Source: Dehalococcoidia bacterium UBA5629 (lineage in GTDB: Bacteria > Chloroflexota > Dehalococcoidia > GIF9 > UBA5629). From it: a stretch of 8,951 nt of DNA. The DNA is taken from positions 1 to 8,951 of the forward strand of contig DIKB01000046.1 in assembly GCA_002421445.1 (NCBI GenBank), written 5' to 3'. This document shows positions 1 to 7,479 of this stretch, piece by piece. Both the position numbers and the translations under genes were made by a program. A model generated the notes under the pieces. It made no database searches, was not told the origin of the DNA, and saw only the letters and a program-made list of their open reading frames with translations. Each line of letters opens with the position of its first letter. Position 1 is the stretch's first letter.

Positions 1-89
1 CCCTGATCGAACGGAATAGCGACACCGCCGAGGATAAGCGCCCGGCCGGAGACCAGCCGGTGAACATCATAGCCGATCCCTGCCCTCAT
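1..89 (-). CDS. ispF: 2-C-methyl-D-erythritol 2,4-cyclodiphosphate synthase, N-terminal part (cut by window edge)
   Basis: This is the first 29 codons of IspF, the MEP-pathway enzyme that cyclises CDP-methylerythritol 2-phosphate to the 2,4-cyclodiphosphate with release of CMP. The visible protein starts MRAGIGYDVHRLVSGRALIL and continues with GGVAIPFDQG. The Asp-Val-His at residues 8-10 is the family's divalent-metal-binding DxH motif, and the 'GYDVHRL' opening followed by 'LILGGV.IPF' is typical of the family. The ATG lies inside the end of ispD, overlapping it by 23 bases in another frame, so the two genes are almost certainly translationally coupled. The rest of the gene, about 130 residues in the family, lies beyond the left edge. 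Confidence 0.9.
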   Translation of the reverse strand, partial: MRAGIGYDVHRLVSGRALILGGVAIPFDQ

Positions 90-771
90 AGCTCCTTCTC
101 TCCGCTGCCAGACTTTCCGCCATGGCAGCATCCTCAGATGTCGTGACTTTAATATTGTTGTACGAACCCATATATATCTTTACTCTGATTCCCAGCTTTT
201 CCACCAGAGAGGCATCATCGGTAACATCGTCAGTTATCGTCGAATACGCTTCGGTTATTATATCAGAGCGGAACACCTGCGGCGTCTGCACTGCCCACAG
301 AAGCTGGCGCTCCAGTGTGCTCTCTACGATCATATCAGTCCGGGCGCGTTTAATGGTATCCTTCACCGGCACGGCAGCGATAGCTGCTCCCGTCTCCTGT
401 GCCGCAGCCAGCCCGTCACGGATGAGCGCATCAGTCAGGAAAGGACGGGATCCATCATGAATGAGAACCCATCTGCAACCATGCAATTTTCTCAGTCCCT
501 CGTCTACCGAGTCCTGGCGACGCTGTCCGCCGGGGCAGATCGCTGCTACTTTGCTCCAGCTCTGATCCTTCGCCAGCTTCTTACCCTGATCGATATTTTT
601 ACGATTGAGAACGAGAACGATCCTGTCGATTGCACTGCATCTCTGACAGGCATCCACCGACCATGCCAGCAGCGGTTTATTGCCAATCAGCATGAAAGTT
701 TTATCGATACCCATGCGGCGGCTTTCGCCGGCGGCAACAATGATGATGCCTGCCTGATTGGGATTAGTCAT
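67..771 (-). CDS. ispD: 2-C-methyl-D-erythritol 4-phosphate cytidylyltransferase
   Basis: IspD transfers CMP from CTP to methylerythritol 4-phosphate, the third step of the MEP isoprenoid pathway; IspF acts two steps later. The glycine-rich CTP-binding loop AAGESRRMGIDK is at residues 13-24 from the chosen start. It is followed by GNKPLLAWS, by IHDGSRPF (family IHDGARP, here with Ser for Ala), LWAVQTPQVF, TDDASLVEKLG and NIKVTTSEDAAMAE near the C-terminus. The length, 234 residues, is normal. An in-frame ATG four codons upstream (783) has only an AGG directly against it. The ATG at 771 has a GGAAAGG a few bases ahead and gives an 8-base overlap with the end of radA (ATGACTAA), so I prefer 771. 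It overlaps radA upstream and ispF downstream, so all three are likely cotranscribed. Confidence 0.93.
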   Translation of the reverse strand: MTNPNQAGIIIVAAGESRRMGIDKTFMLIGNKPLLAWSVDACQRCSAIDRIVLVLNRKNIDQGKKLAKDQSWSKVAAICPGGQRRQDSVDEGLRKLHGCRWVLIHDGSRPFLTDALIRDGLAAAQETGAAIAAVPVKDTIKRARTDMIVESTLERQLLWAVQTPQVFRSDIITEAYSTITDDVTDDASLVEKLGIRVKIYMGSYNNIKVTTSEDAAMAESLAAERRSYEGRDRL

Positions 772-2161
772 CGGCCTTTCCATCCTGCTGCGGCGCGGTT
801 AAACCCATCTGTATTGCCTCTGCAACGGATCTGGCTTTGAGTATTTGAATACCTTCCGAGCGCTGTTTTACCACATGCGAAGAAGCAGGAACGATACAAC
901 GTTTGAAACCGAGCCTGGCGGCTTCGCTCAATCGCCTCTCAAGTTGCGGCACATGGCGCAGTTCCCCGCTCAACCCTATCTCACCGAGCGCAATGATATC
1001 ATGAGCCACCTTGCTATCCTTGAAGCTGGAGGCGATAGCCAGCGCCACACCGAGATCGGCAACCGGCTCGCTGACTTTCAATCCGCCGACGACATTCGCA
1101 ATGATATCCTGATTGGACAGATTGATCCGGGCCCTGCGGGTCAGCACGGCTGCGATCATCAATAACCTGCCCATATCAATGCCGTTGGCAATCCGCCGCG
1201 GCGGGCCATAGTGAGCGAACGTTGTCAGAGCCTGCACTTCAACCAGAATCGGACGGCTGCCCTCAAATGTTGCCACTACGGCTGAACCTATGGTCTCAGT
1301 GCTGTGTGAGGCAAGAAATATCTCGGATGGATTGGTCACCTCATTCAGCCCATCGCTGGTCATCTCGAAGACGCCGACCTCATTGGTCGAGCCGAACCGG
1401 TTTTTGGTGCTGCGCAGGATGCGGTAGACGCCGAACGTTTCGCCTTCGAGGGAAAGGACAACGTCAACGATATGTTCGAGAGCCTTCGGACCGGCAAGAT
1501 CGCCTTCTTTAGTTACATGTCCGCTGATGAGAATGGGTATTCCCGACCGTTTGGCCAATCGCATCAGTCTGAGAGTACATTCCCGTATTTGATTGACACT
1601 GCCCGGAACACCATTCAAATCTTCAACATACATGGTCTGAATCGAATCGATAATGACCAGCATGGGTACCATATCCTCAACGCGTCTGAGGATGATATCG
1701 AGATTGGTTTCAGGGAGCAGAAACAGGCTATCACCGGCGATACTGAGACGCTTCGCCCGCAGTTTTATCTGTTGAAAGGACTCTTCGCCGGAAACATAGA
1801 GAACCGTTCGTTTATCGCCGGCCAGCGTCGCCGATGCCTGCAGCAACAGCGTCGATTTTCCGATTCCGGGATCACCGCCGATAAGCACCATCGAGCCGGG
1901 AACCAGTCCTCCGCCGAGAACACGATTAAACTCGGAGATAGGGAAAACGATGCGGTCAACGGCCTCTACCTTCAGTCTGGACAGCTCCTGTGGAGGGGTC
2001 CCTGCCGCATCAATCGATGATTCGGAATGTCGTGATGCAGACACCAGCGTCTCTTCAAAACTGTTCCATTCCTGACATACAGGGCAACGCCCCAGCCATT
2101 TCAGGCTTTTATTGCCGCACTTCTGGCAGATGAAAACTGTTTTGGCTTTCGCTTTTTCCAT
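764..2161 (-). CDS. radA: DNA repair and recombination ATPase RadA (Sms)
   Basis: RadA is a RecA-like, hexameric DnaB-type ATPase that promotes branch migration and processing of recombination intermediates in the cytoplasm. The 465-residue protein has all the family marks in order. A four-cysteine zinc finger is formed by C12, C15, C26 and C29. The Walker A loop GGDPGIGKST is at 95-104, and a Walker B-like strand MLVIIDSIQTMY is near 167-178. The RadA-specific KNRFG motif is at 253-257. A C-terminal Lon-protease-like domain follows, with ALGEIGLSGELRHV late in it. The length matches the family (about 450-460). The ATG is preceded by GGGAG (2170-2174) eight bases away. The gene follows clpC as in many Gram-positive genomes, but a terminator and a separate promoter between them suggest independent transcription together with ispD and ispF. 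Confidence 0.97.
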   Translation of the reverse strand: MEKAKAKTVFICQKCGNKSLKWLGRCPVCQEWNSFEETLVSASRHSESSIDAAGTPPQELSRLKVEAVDRIVFPISEFNRVLGGGLVPGSMVLIGGDPGIGKSTLLLQASATLAGDKRTVLYVSGEESFQQIKLRAKRLSIAGDSLFLLPETNLDIILRRVEDMVPMLVIIDSIQTMYVEDLNGVPGSVNQIRECTLRLMRLAKRSGIPILISGHVTKEGDLAGPKALEHIVDVVLSLEGETFGVYRILRSTKNRFGSTNEVGVFEMTSDGLNEVTNPSEIFLASHSTETIGSAVVATFEGSRPILVEVQALTTFAHYGPPRRIANGIDMGRLLMIAAVLTRRARINLSNQDIIANVVGGLKVSEPVADLGVALAIASSFKDSKVAHDIIALGEIGLSGELRHVPQLERRLSEAARLGFKRCIVPASSHVVKQRSEGIQILKARSVAEAIQMGLTAPQQDGKADD

Positions 2162-2196
2162 ATAAAGTACTCCCGTGCACAGCAGGGATTTCCGAT

Positions 2197-2226
2197 ATTA
2201 TGGCGGTTTATCAGTGCTCCTGTAAA
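2197..2226 (-). promoter_or_regulatory. Predicted promoter of the radA-ispD-ispF operon
   Basis: Read on the minus strand, TTTACA (2226-2221) and CATAAT (2202-2197) are 18 bases apart. They match the sigma-70 -35 and -10 hexamers at five positions each. Transcription would start near 2190, giving a leader of roughly 29 bases that includes the GGGAG ribosome-binding site of radA. The promoter lies just downstream of the clpC terminator, which fits a separate transcription unit. It is a sequence prediction only. Confidence 0.5.
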
Positions 2227-2233
2227 GCATTAC

Positions 2234-2268
2234 AAAAAAACAGGGGCGGAGATTCATCTCCGCCCCTG
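2234..2268 (-). terminator. Intrinsic terminator after clpC
   Basis: On the minus strand a perfect 13-bp GC-rich stem (arms 2256-2268 and 2241-2253, only two bases between the arms, so a small loop forms from the inner pairs) is followed at once by seven T residues (2240-2234). This is a textbook rho-independent terminator 25 bases past the clpC stop codon. The opposite strand lacks a T run after the stem, so it should act in the clpC direction only. Confidence 0.93.
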
Positions 2269-2292
2269 CCCGATATACATTCGATATTCTAC

Positions 2293-4830
2293 TTAGCTTT
2301 TGCTTTTGCTCAGTAAAACCTCTTTTTCGACTGCCCTGATAGTGAATTTTCGACCATCAGCTTCCGGTTTCGCCTTGTCTCCGGATGGCAGCGTTTCCTG
2401 TTGTTCCCCTTCACCTGAAATGGCCTCACAATCAACCTTTATGGTGTCTCCCGCCTTAAATTCACCGCTGAGGATAGCCTCGGACAGCTTATCTTCAATC
2501 TCACTCTGAATGACACGGCGGAGCGGCCGGGCGCCATAGGTCGGATCATAGCCCTTCTGCCCCAGTAAGTCCTTGGCATCATCGGTTACCTCAAAGGTGA
2601 TACTCTTATCCAACAGAGACTTGGTCACGTTTTTCAACAGAAGGTCGACGATCTCGCGTATCTGCTCTTTATTGAGCGAATGGAAGACCACAACACCATC
2701 GATACGATTGAGGAATTCGGGACGGAACTGCTTCTTCAATTCGCCCAATACCTTGTCTTTCATCTTCTCGTATTCGATCTGCCGGCTCCTCGTGGCATCC
2801 CCACGGTTAGCGAAGCCGAGTATGACATTGTTCTTGATCATCTCAGCGCCGACATTGCTGGTCATGATGATGATGCAATTGCGGAAATCGACTCGACGCC
2901 CTTTGGCATCGGTCAGATGCCCGTCATCAAATATCTGGAGAAGTATATTGAACACATCGTGATGCGCTTTTTCTATCTCATCGAGAAGGATAACGGAGTA
3001 CGAATTACGTCTCACCGCCTCGGTAAGCTGTCCGCCCTCTTCAAAGCCCACATATCCCGGAGGAGCGCCGACAAGGCGTGCCACGGAATGTCGTTCCATG
3101 AACTCGGACATATCGAGTCTGATAAGCGATTCCTCGCTGCCGAACATAAACTCGGCGAGCGCCTTCACCAGCTCGGTTTTGCCCACACCGGTAGGCCCGA
3201 GGAATATAAAACTGCCCACAGGGCGTCGCACATCTTTTAATCCGGCCCGTGTACGTCTTACCGCTTTAGCAATGCTGGTAATAGCCTCATCCTGTCCAAT
3301 GATGCGTCCATGGAGGGCTTCTTCCATTTTAAGCAGACGCTTGGACTCATCCGTGGTCATGCGGACGACGGGGATACCGGTCCACATGCTGACCACTTCA
3401 GCAATATCTTCTTCGGTAACGAGCGGCTGTTTCTGCTCAACCTGCCATTCTTTCTCCATGCGCTTGATCTTTTCCATAAGCTGGACTTCACGATCACGCA
3501 ATTCGGCAGCATATTCGTACTGCTGTCCCGAGATCGCAGCATCTTTATCCCTGCGCACGTTCTCCAGCGCCTTTCTGGCCTCTGCAAGAGAGATCGGAAT
3601 CGCGCCTCGCTTAATCCGCACACGGGAAGATGCTTCATCCATGAGATCGATTGCCTTATCAGGCAGAAATCTATCAGGTATATACCGGGCAGCAAGGGTA
3701 GTCGCGCTCTGCAAGGCTTCATCGCTGATAGTCAAATGATGATGTTCCTCATAGCGACTCCTGATGCCTTTCAGTATCTTAACCGTGTCCTCAGCGCTCG
3801 GCTCAGCAACGAGAACCGGCTGGAAGCGTCTCTCGAGGCCGGCATCCTTCTCAATATGTTTGCGGTATTCATCAAGCGTTGTCGCACCGATGCACTGAAG
3901 CTCGCCCCGTGATAGCGACGGCTTCAATATGTTGGAGGCATCAACCGCGCCTTCGGCAGCGCCGGCGCCGACTATAGTATGAAACTCATCGATGAACAAC
4001 ATACAGTTGCCCGAGTTTTTAATCTCATCGATGACTTTCTTTAATCTCTCTTCGAACTCGCCGCGGTATTTTGTGCCTGCAACCAGCAGCCCGATATCGA
4101 GCGTTATCAGCCGCTTGCCGAGCAGGGTTTCGGGGACATTGCCCTCAGCGATCCGCTGGGCGAGGCCTTCGACAATAGCTGTCTTGCCGACGCCAGGCTC
4201 ACCGATGAGCGCAGGATTATTCTTGGTGCGGCGGCTCAATATCTGGGTGATCCGCTCTATCTCTTTTTCCCTGCCTATAATCGGATCGAGCTTTCCGGCC
4301 CGTGCCGATTGTGTTAGATCAACGCCAAGTTGATCGAGTATGGGAGTCTTCGCCGATGCACGCGTAGCCGATTTGGTCTGAGTTGTGGTCTGGCTGAGAA
4401 TGCTATTGATCTCGTTCTGTACTTTTTCCAGCGATACGCCGAAACTTTCGAGCACACTGGCCGCAGTGCCTTCGTGTTCCCGCAGGAGACCGAGCAGCAG
4501 ATGCTCAGTGCCTATATAGGTGTGATTCAGCCCTCTGGCCTCTTCCACCGCAAGCTCGATAACCTTTTTAGCACGGGGAGTCAATCCCACCTCTCCCTGA
4601 TTCGTTCTTTCTCCACGCCCTACCACAAACTCCACCGCCGCTCTGACTTTACTGGCCGCCACCCCGAGATTGCTCAGGACTTTACTGGCAACGCCGTCAT
4701 CCTCGACGATAAGGCCGAGCAGTATATGCTCGGTATCTATATAGCTGTGGCCGAAATGCTGCGCTTCCTCTTGAGCTCTGGTTAAGGCTCTGCGGGCACG
4801 CTCTGAAAATTTTTCAAATCTGCTAGCCAT
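2293..4830 (-). CDS. clpC: ATP-dependent Clp protease ATP-binding subunit ClpC
   Basis: ClpC is a Hsp100 AAA+ unfoldase that feeds proteins to the ClpP peptidase in the cytoplasm. The 845 residues show the full ClpC plan. Two Clp-N repeats occupy about 1-145 (SYIDTEHILLGLI and TYIGTEHLLLGLL mark the two copies). The first AAA+ domain has Walker A GEPGVGKT at 210-217 and the Walker B acidic pair in FIDE at 279-282. A UVR/middle-domain helix pair near 437-460 (YEYAAELRDREVQ) separates ClpC from ClpA and ClpB. The second AAA+ domain has Walker A GPTGVGKT at 545-552 and Walker B ILLDE at 614-618. LGF at 671-673 is the ClpP-docking loop motif, so a ClpP partner should exist elsewhere. The ATG is preceded by AAGGAG (4842-4847), 11 bases upstream. 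No ctsR-mcsA-mcsB genes lie upstream, and I see no CtsR heptad operator or CIRCE element in its promoter region. Confidence 0.97.
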   Translation of the reverse strand: MASRFEKFSERARRALTRAQEEAQHFGHSYIDTEHILLGLIVEDDGVASKVLSNLGVAASKVRAAVEFVVGRGERTNQGEVGLTPRAKKVIELAVEEARGLNHTYIGTEHLLLGLLREHEGTAASVLESFGVSLEKVQNEINSILSQTTTQTKSATRASAKTPILDQLGVDLTQSARAGKLDPIIGREKEIERITQILSRRTKNNPALIGEPGVGKTAIVEGLAQRIAEGNVPETLLGKRLITLDIGLLVAGTKYRGEFEERLKKVIDEIKNSGNCMLFIDEFHTIVGAGAAEGAVDASNILKPSLSRGELQCIGATTLDEYRKHIEKDAGLERRFQPVLVAEPSAEDTVKILKGIRSRYEEHHHLTISDEALQSATTLAARYIPDRFLPDKAIDLMDEASSRVRIKRGAIPISLAEARKALENVRRDKDAAISGQQYEYAAELRDREVQLMEKIKRMEKEWQVEQKQPLVTEEDIAEVVSMWTGIPVVRMTTDESKRLLKMEEALHGRIIGQDEAITSIAKAVRRTRAGLKDVRRPVGSFIFLGPTGVGKTELVKALAEFMFGSEESLIRLDMSEFMERHSVARLVGAPPGYVGFEEGGQLTEAVRRNSYSVILLDEIEKAHHDVFNILLQIFDDGHLTDAKGRRVDFRNCIIIMTSNVGAEMIKNNVILGFANRGDATRSRQIEYEKMKDKVLGELKKQFRPEFLNRIDGVVVFHSLNKEQIREIVDLLLKNVTKSLLDKSITFEVTDDAKDLLGQKGYDPTYGARPLRRVIQSEIEDKLSEAILSGEFKAGDTIKVDCEAISGEGEQQETLPSGDKAKPEADGRKFTIRAVEKEVLLSKSKS

Positions 4831-4890
4831 GATTACCGCTACTCCTTACAGGATGTCCATATATAACAAATATTTTTCATCCTTAAGTAG

Positions 4891-4919
4891 ATTATATGGA
4901 GTTTACCCTGTCAAGTCAA
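4891..4919 (-). promoter_or_regulatory. Predicted clpC promoter
   Basis: On the minus strand TTGACT (4919-4914) is followed after exactly 17 bases by a perfect TATAAT (4896-4891). The predicted start near 4884 gives a leader of about 54 bases before clpC, including its AAGGAG. The -35 box overlaps a short tandem repeat, TTGACTTGACA. This is a strong housekeeping-type promoter by sequence; no heat-shock operator known to me is visible. Confidence 0.75.
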
Positions 4920-4954
4920 AGGGTTGGAATGTGAAGCGACTATTAGTCAAGATC

Positions 4955-4973
4955 AAAAAAAAGGTAAAAAAAA
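4955..4973 (-). terminator. Double T-tract just past the 5S rRNA, possible 3' end signal
   Basis: Directly after the 5S rRNA on the minus strand come two runs of eight T residues (4973-4966 and 4962-4955) separated by ACC. There is no separate hairpin ahead of them, so only helix I of the 5S RNA itself could act as the upstream structure. A role in ending 5S transcription before the clpC promoter is likely from position, but the element is not a classical terminator. Confidence 0.45.
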
Positions 4974-4977
4974 TAAC

Positions 4978-5097
4978 CCTCTGGCAGTGGCATATTTTCC
5001 CAAAGAGTTGCCCCCTCAGTATCGTCTGCGCTGAAGCGTTTCACTGCCGTGTTCGAGATGAGAACGGGTGGTACCACTTCGCTCTAACCACCAGAGG
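4978..5097 (-). rRNA. rrf: 5S ribosomal RNA (stand-alone gene)
   Basis: Read on the minus strand, this 120-base stretch has the conserved 5S core: ACCACCCGTTCTCATC then TCGAACACGGCAGTGAAACGC, followed by a loop E / helix IV region and GCCACTGCCAG at the 3' end. The ends CCTCTGGTGG and CCACTGCCAGAGG pair to form helix I, allowing G-T wobbles, and this sets the boundaries to within a few bases. The RNA belongs to the central protuberance of the 50S subunit. No 23S rRNA precedes it: the DNA upstream on this strand is a promoter region followed by the divergent tsaD gene. It is therefore transcribed alone, or at most together with clpC downstream. Confidence 0.93.
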
Positions 5098-5121
5098 ATT
5101 ATAAACAATTAAACGATGATA

Positions 5122-5150
5122 AGTTTACACATATCTGAACTACTTGTCAA
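5122..5150 (-). promoter_or_regulatory. Predicted promoter of the lone 5S rRNA gene
   Basis: On the minus strand a perfect TTGACA (5150-5145) is followed after 17 bases by TAAACT (5127-5122), which matches TATAAT at four positions. The predicted start near 5115 leaves about 18 bases of precursor before the mature 5S end. AT-rich sequence just upstream of the -35 box could act as an UP element. It supports the 5S gene being transcribed on its own. Confidence 0.6.
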
Positions 5151-5193
5151 ATCAAATTCACCGCATAACCCGCGAGATCGAATCAGCAACTTA

Positions 5194-5202
5194 TGCTATA
5201 AT
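5194..5202 (+). promoter_or_regulatory. Extended -10 promoter of tsaD, predicted leaderless start
   Basis: TGCTATAAT is a perfect extended -10 box (TGn plus TATAAT). No good -35 hexamer is present at the usual distance, as expected for extended -10 promoters. The -10 ends only eight bases before the tsaD ATG, so the transcript should begin at or within about three bases of the start codon. This agrees with the absence of any Shine-Dalgarno sequence there. Confidence 0.65.
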
Positions 5203-5210
5203 CCTTCACG

Positions 5211-6197
5211 ATGAAAATACTGGGGATCGAAACATCCTGCGATGAGACGGCAGCCGCAGTCGTCGAGGACGGCACAACTATTATATCCAATGTCGTCAAC
5301 TCTCAGGTAACCATACATGCCCGCTACGGAGGCATCGTTCCCGAAGTCGCTTCCCGCCAGCATTTGATCACCATACTGCCGGTCATCGAAAAGACTCTAT
5401 CCGATGCAACCGTAACCTGGCAGGACATCTCTGCCATCGCAGTCACTCATGGCCCCGGCCTTGCCGGATCGCTCATCGTCGGCGTCAATGCAGCCAAAGC
5501 TATCGCACTGTCTCATTCTCTGCCACTCATAGGCATTAACCACCTCGAAGGCCATATCTGCGCCAACTGGCTGAACGGCACACAGCCTGCATTCCCCTGT
5601 CTCTGTCTCATCGTCTCCGGAGGTCACAGCGATATCGTGCTGATGTCCGATCACGGCAAATTCAAAAAACTCGGCCAGACGAGAGACGACGCCGCAGGAG
5701 AAGCGTTCGATAAAGCAGCCAGGATCATGGGATTGGGATATCCGGGAGGCCCCGTCATCGAAGCAACGGCAAAAGATGTGACGCCGACAATCCAGTTCCC
5801 CCGCGCCTGGCTCAAAGATACCTGCGATTTCAGCTTCAGCGGGCTGAAGACTGCTCTCCTCCACTACGTTGAAGAACACCATGCCGTCAATACGCCGCAG
5901 ATACCTGATATCGCCGCCAGTTTTCAGGAAGCCGTCGTCGATGTACTGGTCACCAAGACCATCCAGGCTGCAGGCAACCTCGGAATCAGGCAAATCATGC
6001 TGGCCGGCGGCGTAGCCGCCAACAAGGCGCTGACTCAGCGTTTCTTGAAGCAATCACCGATCCCGGTACATATACCACCGCCGAAACTGTGCACCGATAA
6101 CGCCGCCATGATCGCATCGTGCGGATATTATCATTATCGTATGGGCCAGAGAGACAGCTACAATCTCGACGTCATCCCCGGCCTCAACCTGAGCTGA
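5211..6197 (+). CDS. tsaD: tRNA N6-adenosine threonylcarbamoyltransferase TsaD
   Basis: TsaD (Gcp/Kae1/YgjD) transfers the threonylcarbamoyl group from TC-AMP to adenosine 37 of ANN-decoding tRNAs, working with TsaB and TsaE in bacteria. The 328-residue protein starts MKILGIETSCDETAAAVVED, the family's first ATPase-fold motif. The two metal-binding histidines of the HxxxH motif are H111 and H115 (NHLEGH). Further marks are HGPGLAGSLIVG, VSGGHSDIV, DDAAGEAFDKAARIMGLGYPGGP, FSFSGLKTA, AGGVAANKAL and the late CTDNAAMIA with its conserved Asp. The length is typical. It stands alone on the plus strand, diverges from the 5S gene, and its 3' end overlaps the end of the converging DUF2851 gene by 14 bases. 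Confidence 0.97.
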   Translation: MKILGIETSCDETAAAVVEDGTTIISNVVNSQVTIHARYGGIVPEVASRQHLITILPVIEKTLSDATVTWQDISAIAVTHGPGLAGSLIVGVNAAKAIALSHSLPLIGINHLEGHICANWLNGTQPAFPCLCLIVSGGHSDIVLMSDHGKFKKLGQTRDDAAGEAFDKAARIMGLGYPGGPVIEATAKDVTPTIQFPRAWLKDTCDFSFSGLKTALLHYVEEHHAVNTPQIPDIAASFQEAVVDVLVTKTIQAAGNLGIRQIMLAGGVAANKALTQRFLKQSPIPVHIPPPKLCTDNAAMIASCGYYHYRMGQRDSYNLDVIPGLNLS

Positions 6198-7422
6198 TTG
6201 CAACCGGACATCGCAGGCATTCCCGAAAACGGCAATACGTTTTAAATAACCGGATAAGCCCCTGCTGCCGGCAAGCAGTGAGACGACCCTGAATAGAAAA
6301 CTGCTGTTGCATATAGCGCGTTATCTCATTATCACCATGCTGAGGATATGACATATAGAGACGTAAAGCCTTCTCTGACAGCCGTCTCGATAGCGCATAA
6401 ACACACGGCAGAAGCACCGTCACCAGCATATCGCGTACACGCTGTCCGCCGAGCAGAGATGACCGCAGGCTCTTGTTTATCCCGAAATCGATATGAGAAG
6501 CCCAGTACTCATCACCGTCGACAATAAACTGCAGTTCACAGTGATGGCCGTTACTAAGCGATGCAGTATCGATCAGACGGCATGTCTCTTCCATCATCCC
6601 GCGATTGCCGAAACGTTTAAGCAGATGGGCGAGGGCCGCTATCCTCCTCGTCGGATAATTATCGGGGCGCACGCCGGAGAAACACCAGTCGGCAGCATCA
6701 AGCACACTGGGATATCCGTTGGATCTCCAGATCACCTCCATATCTGAGCTATATCGATCTCCGCAACAACGATGACGCTGCGATGGCAGCAACCCGGCAA
6801 TACCGAACATCACCGCCATCAGTTCAGATAAAGACAGATGCGCTATATCCGGCGGCAGCGCATCAACGAGCCGCTGAAACTGGCGAACATTCCGTGCATA
6901 CCCCAGAGCCGATGCTACATTCCTGAGCAAAACACGGTCTACGTCACCTGTAGTGCAGGCTTCTTGTACGCTACTGGCCCTTTCCAGAAACCGGATATAC
7001 CCCTCATTCTCCAGAAGCGCCACCAAATCCTGTAGCCGATATCCGGACGCATAATCGCACACGGGCAATGGAGAAAGAGCGGACGGAACCACGGATTCCA
7101 GGCAAATCGTCGGTACAATAGTGCCGTTAAACAGACGGGCGGGACTATTGCCGAACTGCATGACCACATGCAGAACAACCTCATTATAACGTGGATCGTT
7201 ATCATGTCCATGCGTATACCAGTCCTGCAAACGGGAATGCACTTCAACCTTCCCTCTGACCGTAACGCCGTCAGAGAGGAAAACAGAATCAGTAAAGTCG
7301 CAACCACCGCCGTATGACGGACGTCCCGGGAAAATCACGTGGATCAACACTCCGTTATCAGCGGCAAACGCGATATTTTGCTGCCGCCTCCACAACTCAG
7401 CAACGATCTTCTCGCTCACCAT
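6184..7422 (-). CDS. DUF2851 family protein of unknown function
   Basis: I recognise the DUF2851 family, whose biochemical role is unknown to me. From the ATG at 7422 the protein has 412 residues. The hallmark N-terminal block lies around residues 57-87: GKVEVH, then DWYTHGHDNDPRY, then EVVLHVV. It carries conserved Glu60, His62, His71 and His73, a cluster that could bind metal. The C-terminus has a cysteine pattern C384-x12-C397-x4-C402-x2-C405 that could hold zinc or an Fe-S cluster. No signal peptide or membrane helix is seen. The reading frame is open further upstream, to ATG 7437 and TTG 7464. I chose 7422 because the predicted promoter occupies 7436-7464 and the family homology begins just after it. 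No Shine-Dalgarno is visible. It follows a small XRE regulator and shares its operator sequence. Its stop overlaps the tsaD stop tail to tail. Confidence 0.8.
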   Translation of the reverse strand: MVSEKIVAELWRRQQNIAFAADNGVLIHVIFPGRPSYGGGCDFTDSVFLSDGVTVRGKVEVHSRLQDWYTHGHDNDPRYNEVVLHVVMQFGNSPARLFNGTIVPTICLESVVPSALSPLPVCDYASGYRLQDLVALLENEGYIRFLERASSVQEACTTGDVDRVLLRNVASALGYARNVRQFQRLVDALPPDIAHLSLSELMAVMFGIAGLLPSQRHRCCGDRYSSDMEVIWRSNGYPSVLDAADWCFSGVRPDNYPTRRIAALAHLLKRFGNRGMMEETCRLIDTASLSNGHHCELQFIVDGDEYWASHIDFGINKSLRSSLLGGQRVRDMLVTVLLPCVYALSRRLSEKALRLYMSYPQHGDNEITRYMQQQFSIQGRLTACRQQGLIRLFKTYCRFRECLRCPVAISSG

Positions 7423-7435
7423 AATACACACGATC

Positions 7436-7464
7436 ATTACACGTTTCCGTGTATCTTGTAACAA
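7436..7464 (-). promoter_or_regulatory. Predicted promoter of the DUF2851 gene
   Basis: On the minus strand TTGTTA (7464-7459) and TGTAAT (7441-7436) are 17 bases apart, matching the sigma-70 hexamers at four and five positions. The predicted start near 7429 leaves only about six bases before the ATG at 7422, too short for a ribosome-binding site. The palindromic operator at 7438-7453 covers the spacer and -10 box, so a bound regulator would block it. Confidence 0.5.
7438..7453. promoter_or_regulatory. 16-bp palindromic operator, copy 1 (TACACG-N4-CGTGTA)
   Basis: Perfect inverted repeat with six-base arms TACACG and CGTGTA and a TTTC spacer. The same arms and spacing recur at 7739-7754 in front of the regulator gene, each time overlapping a -10 box. 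A related half-site (TACACACG, 7426-7433) lies directly beside it. Most likely the binding site of the neighbouring XRE protein. Confidence 0.75.
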
Positions 7465-7479
7465 AAAAATATTGCTTTA

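Noticed and set aside
4881..4930. CtsR operator in front of clpC
   Set aside because: GTCAAGTCAAAGG resembles part of a GGTCAAA heptad but lacks the required direct repeat with three-base spacing, and it is explained by the -35 region.
4829..5104. Plus-strand open frame of 91 codons across the clpC upstream region
   Set aside because: It runs over the 5S rRNA gene, the clpC promoter and poly-A tracts; the translation is low-complexity and lysine-rich with no family resemblance.
5397..6053. 218-codon minus-strand frame inside tsaD
   Set aside because: It is a shadow of tsaD in the opposite strand, which has full family motifs; the shadow shows no recognisable domain.
6240..6290. Bidirectional terminator between tsaD and the DUF2851 gene
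   Set aside because: The GC-rich inverted sequence near CTGCTGCCGGCAAGCAG lies inside the DUF2851 coding end and has no T run on either side.
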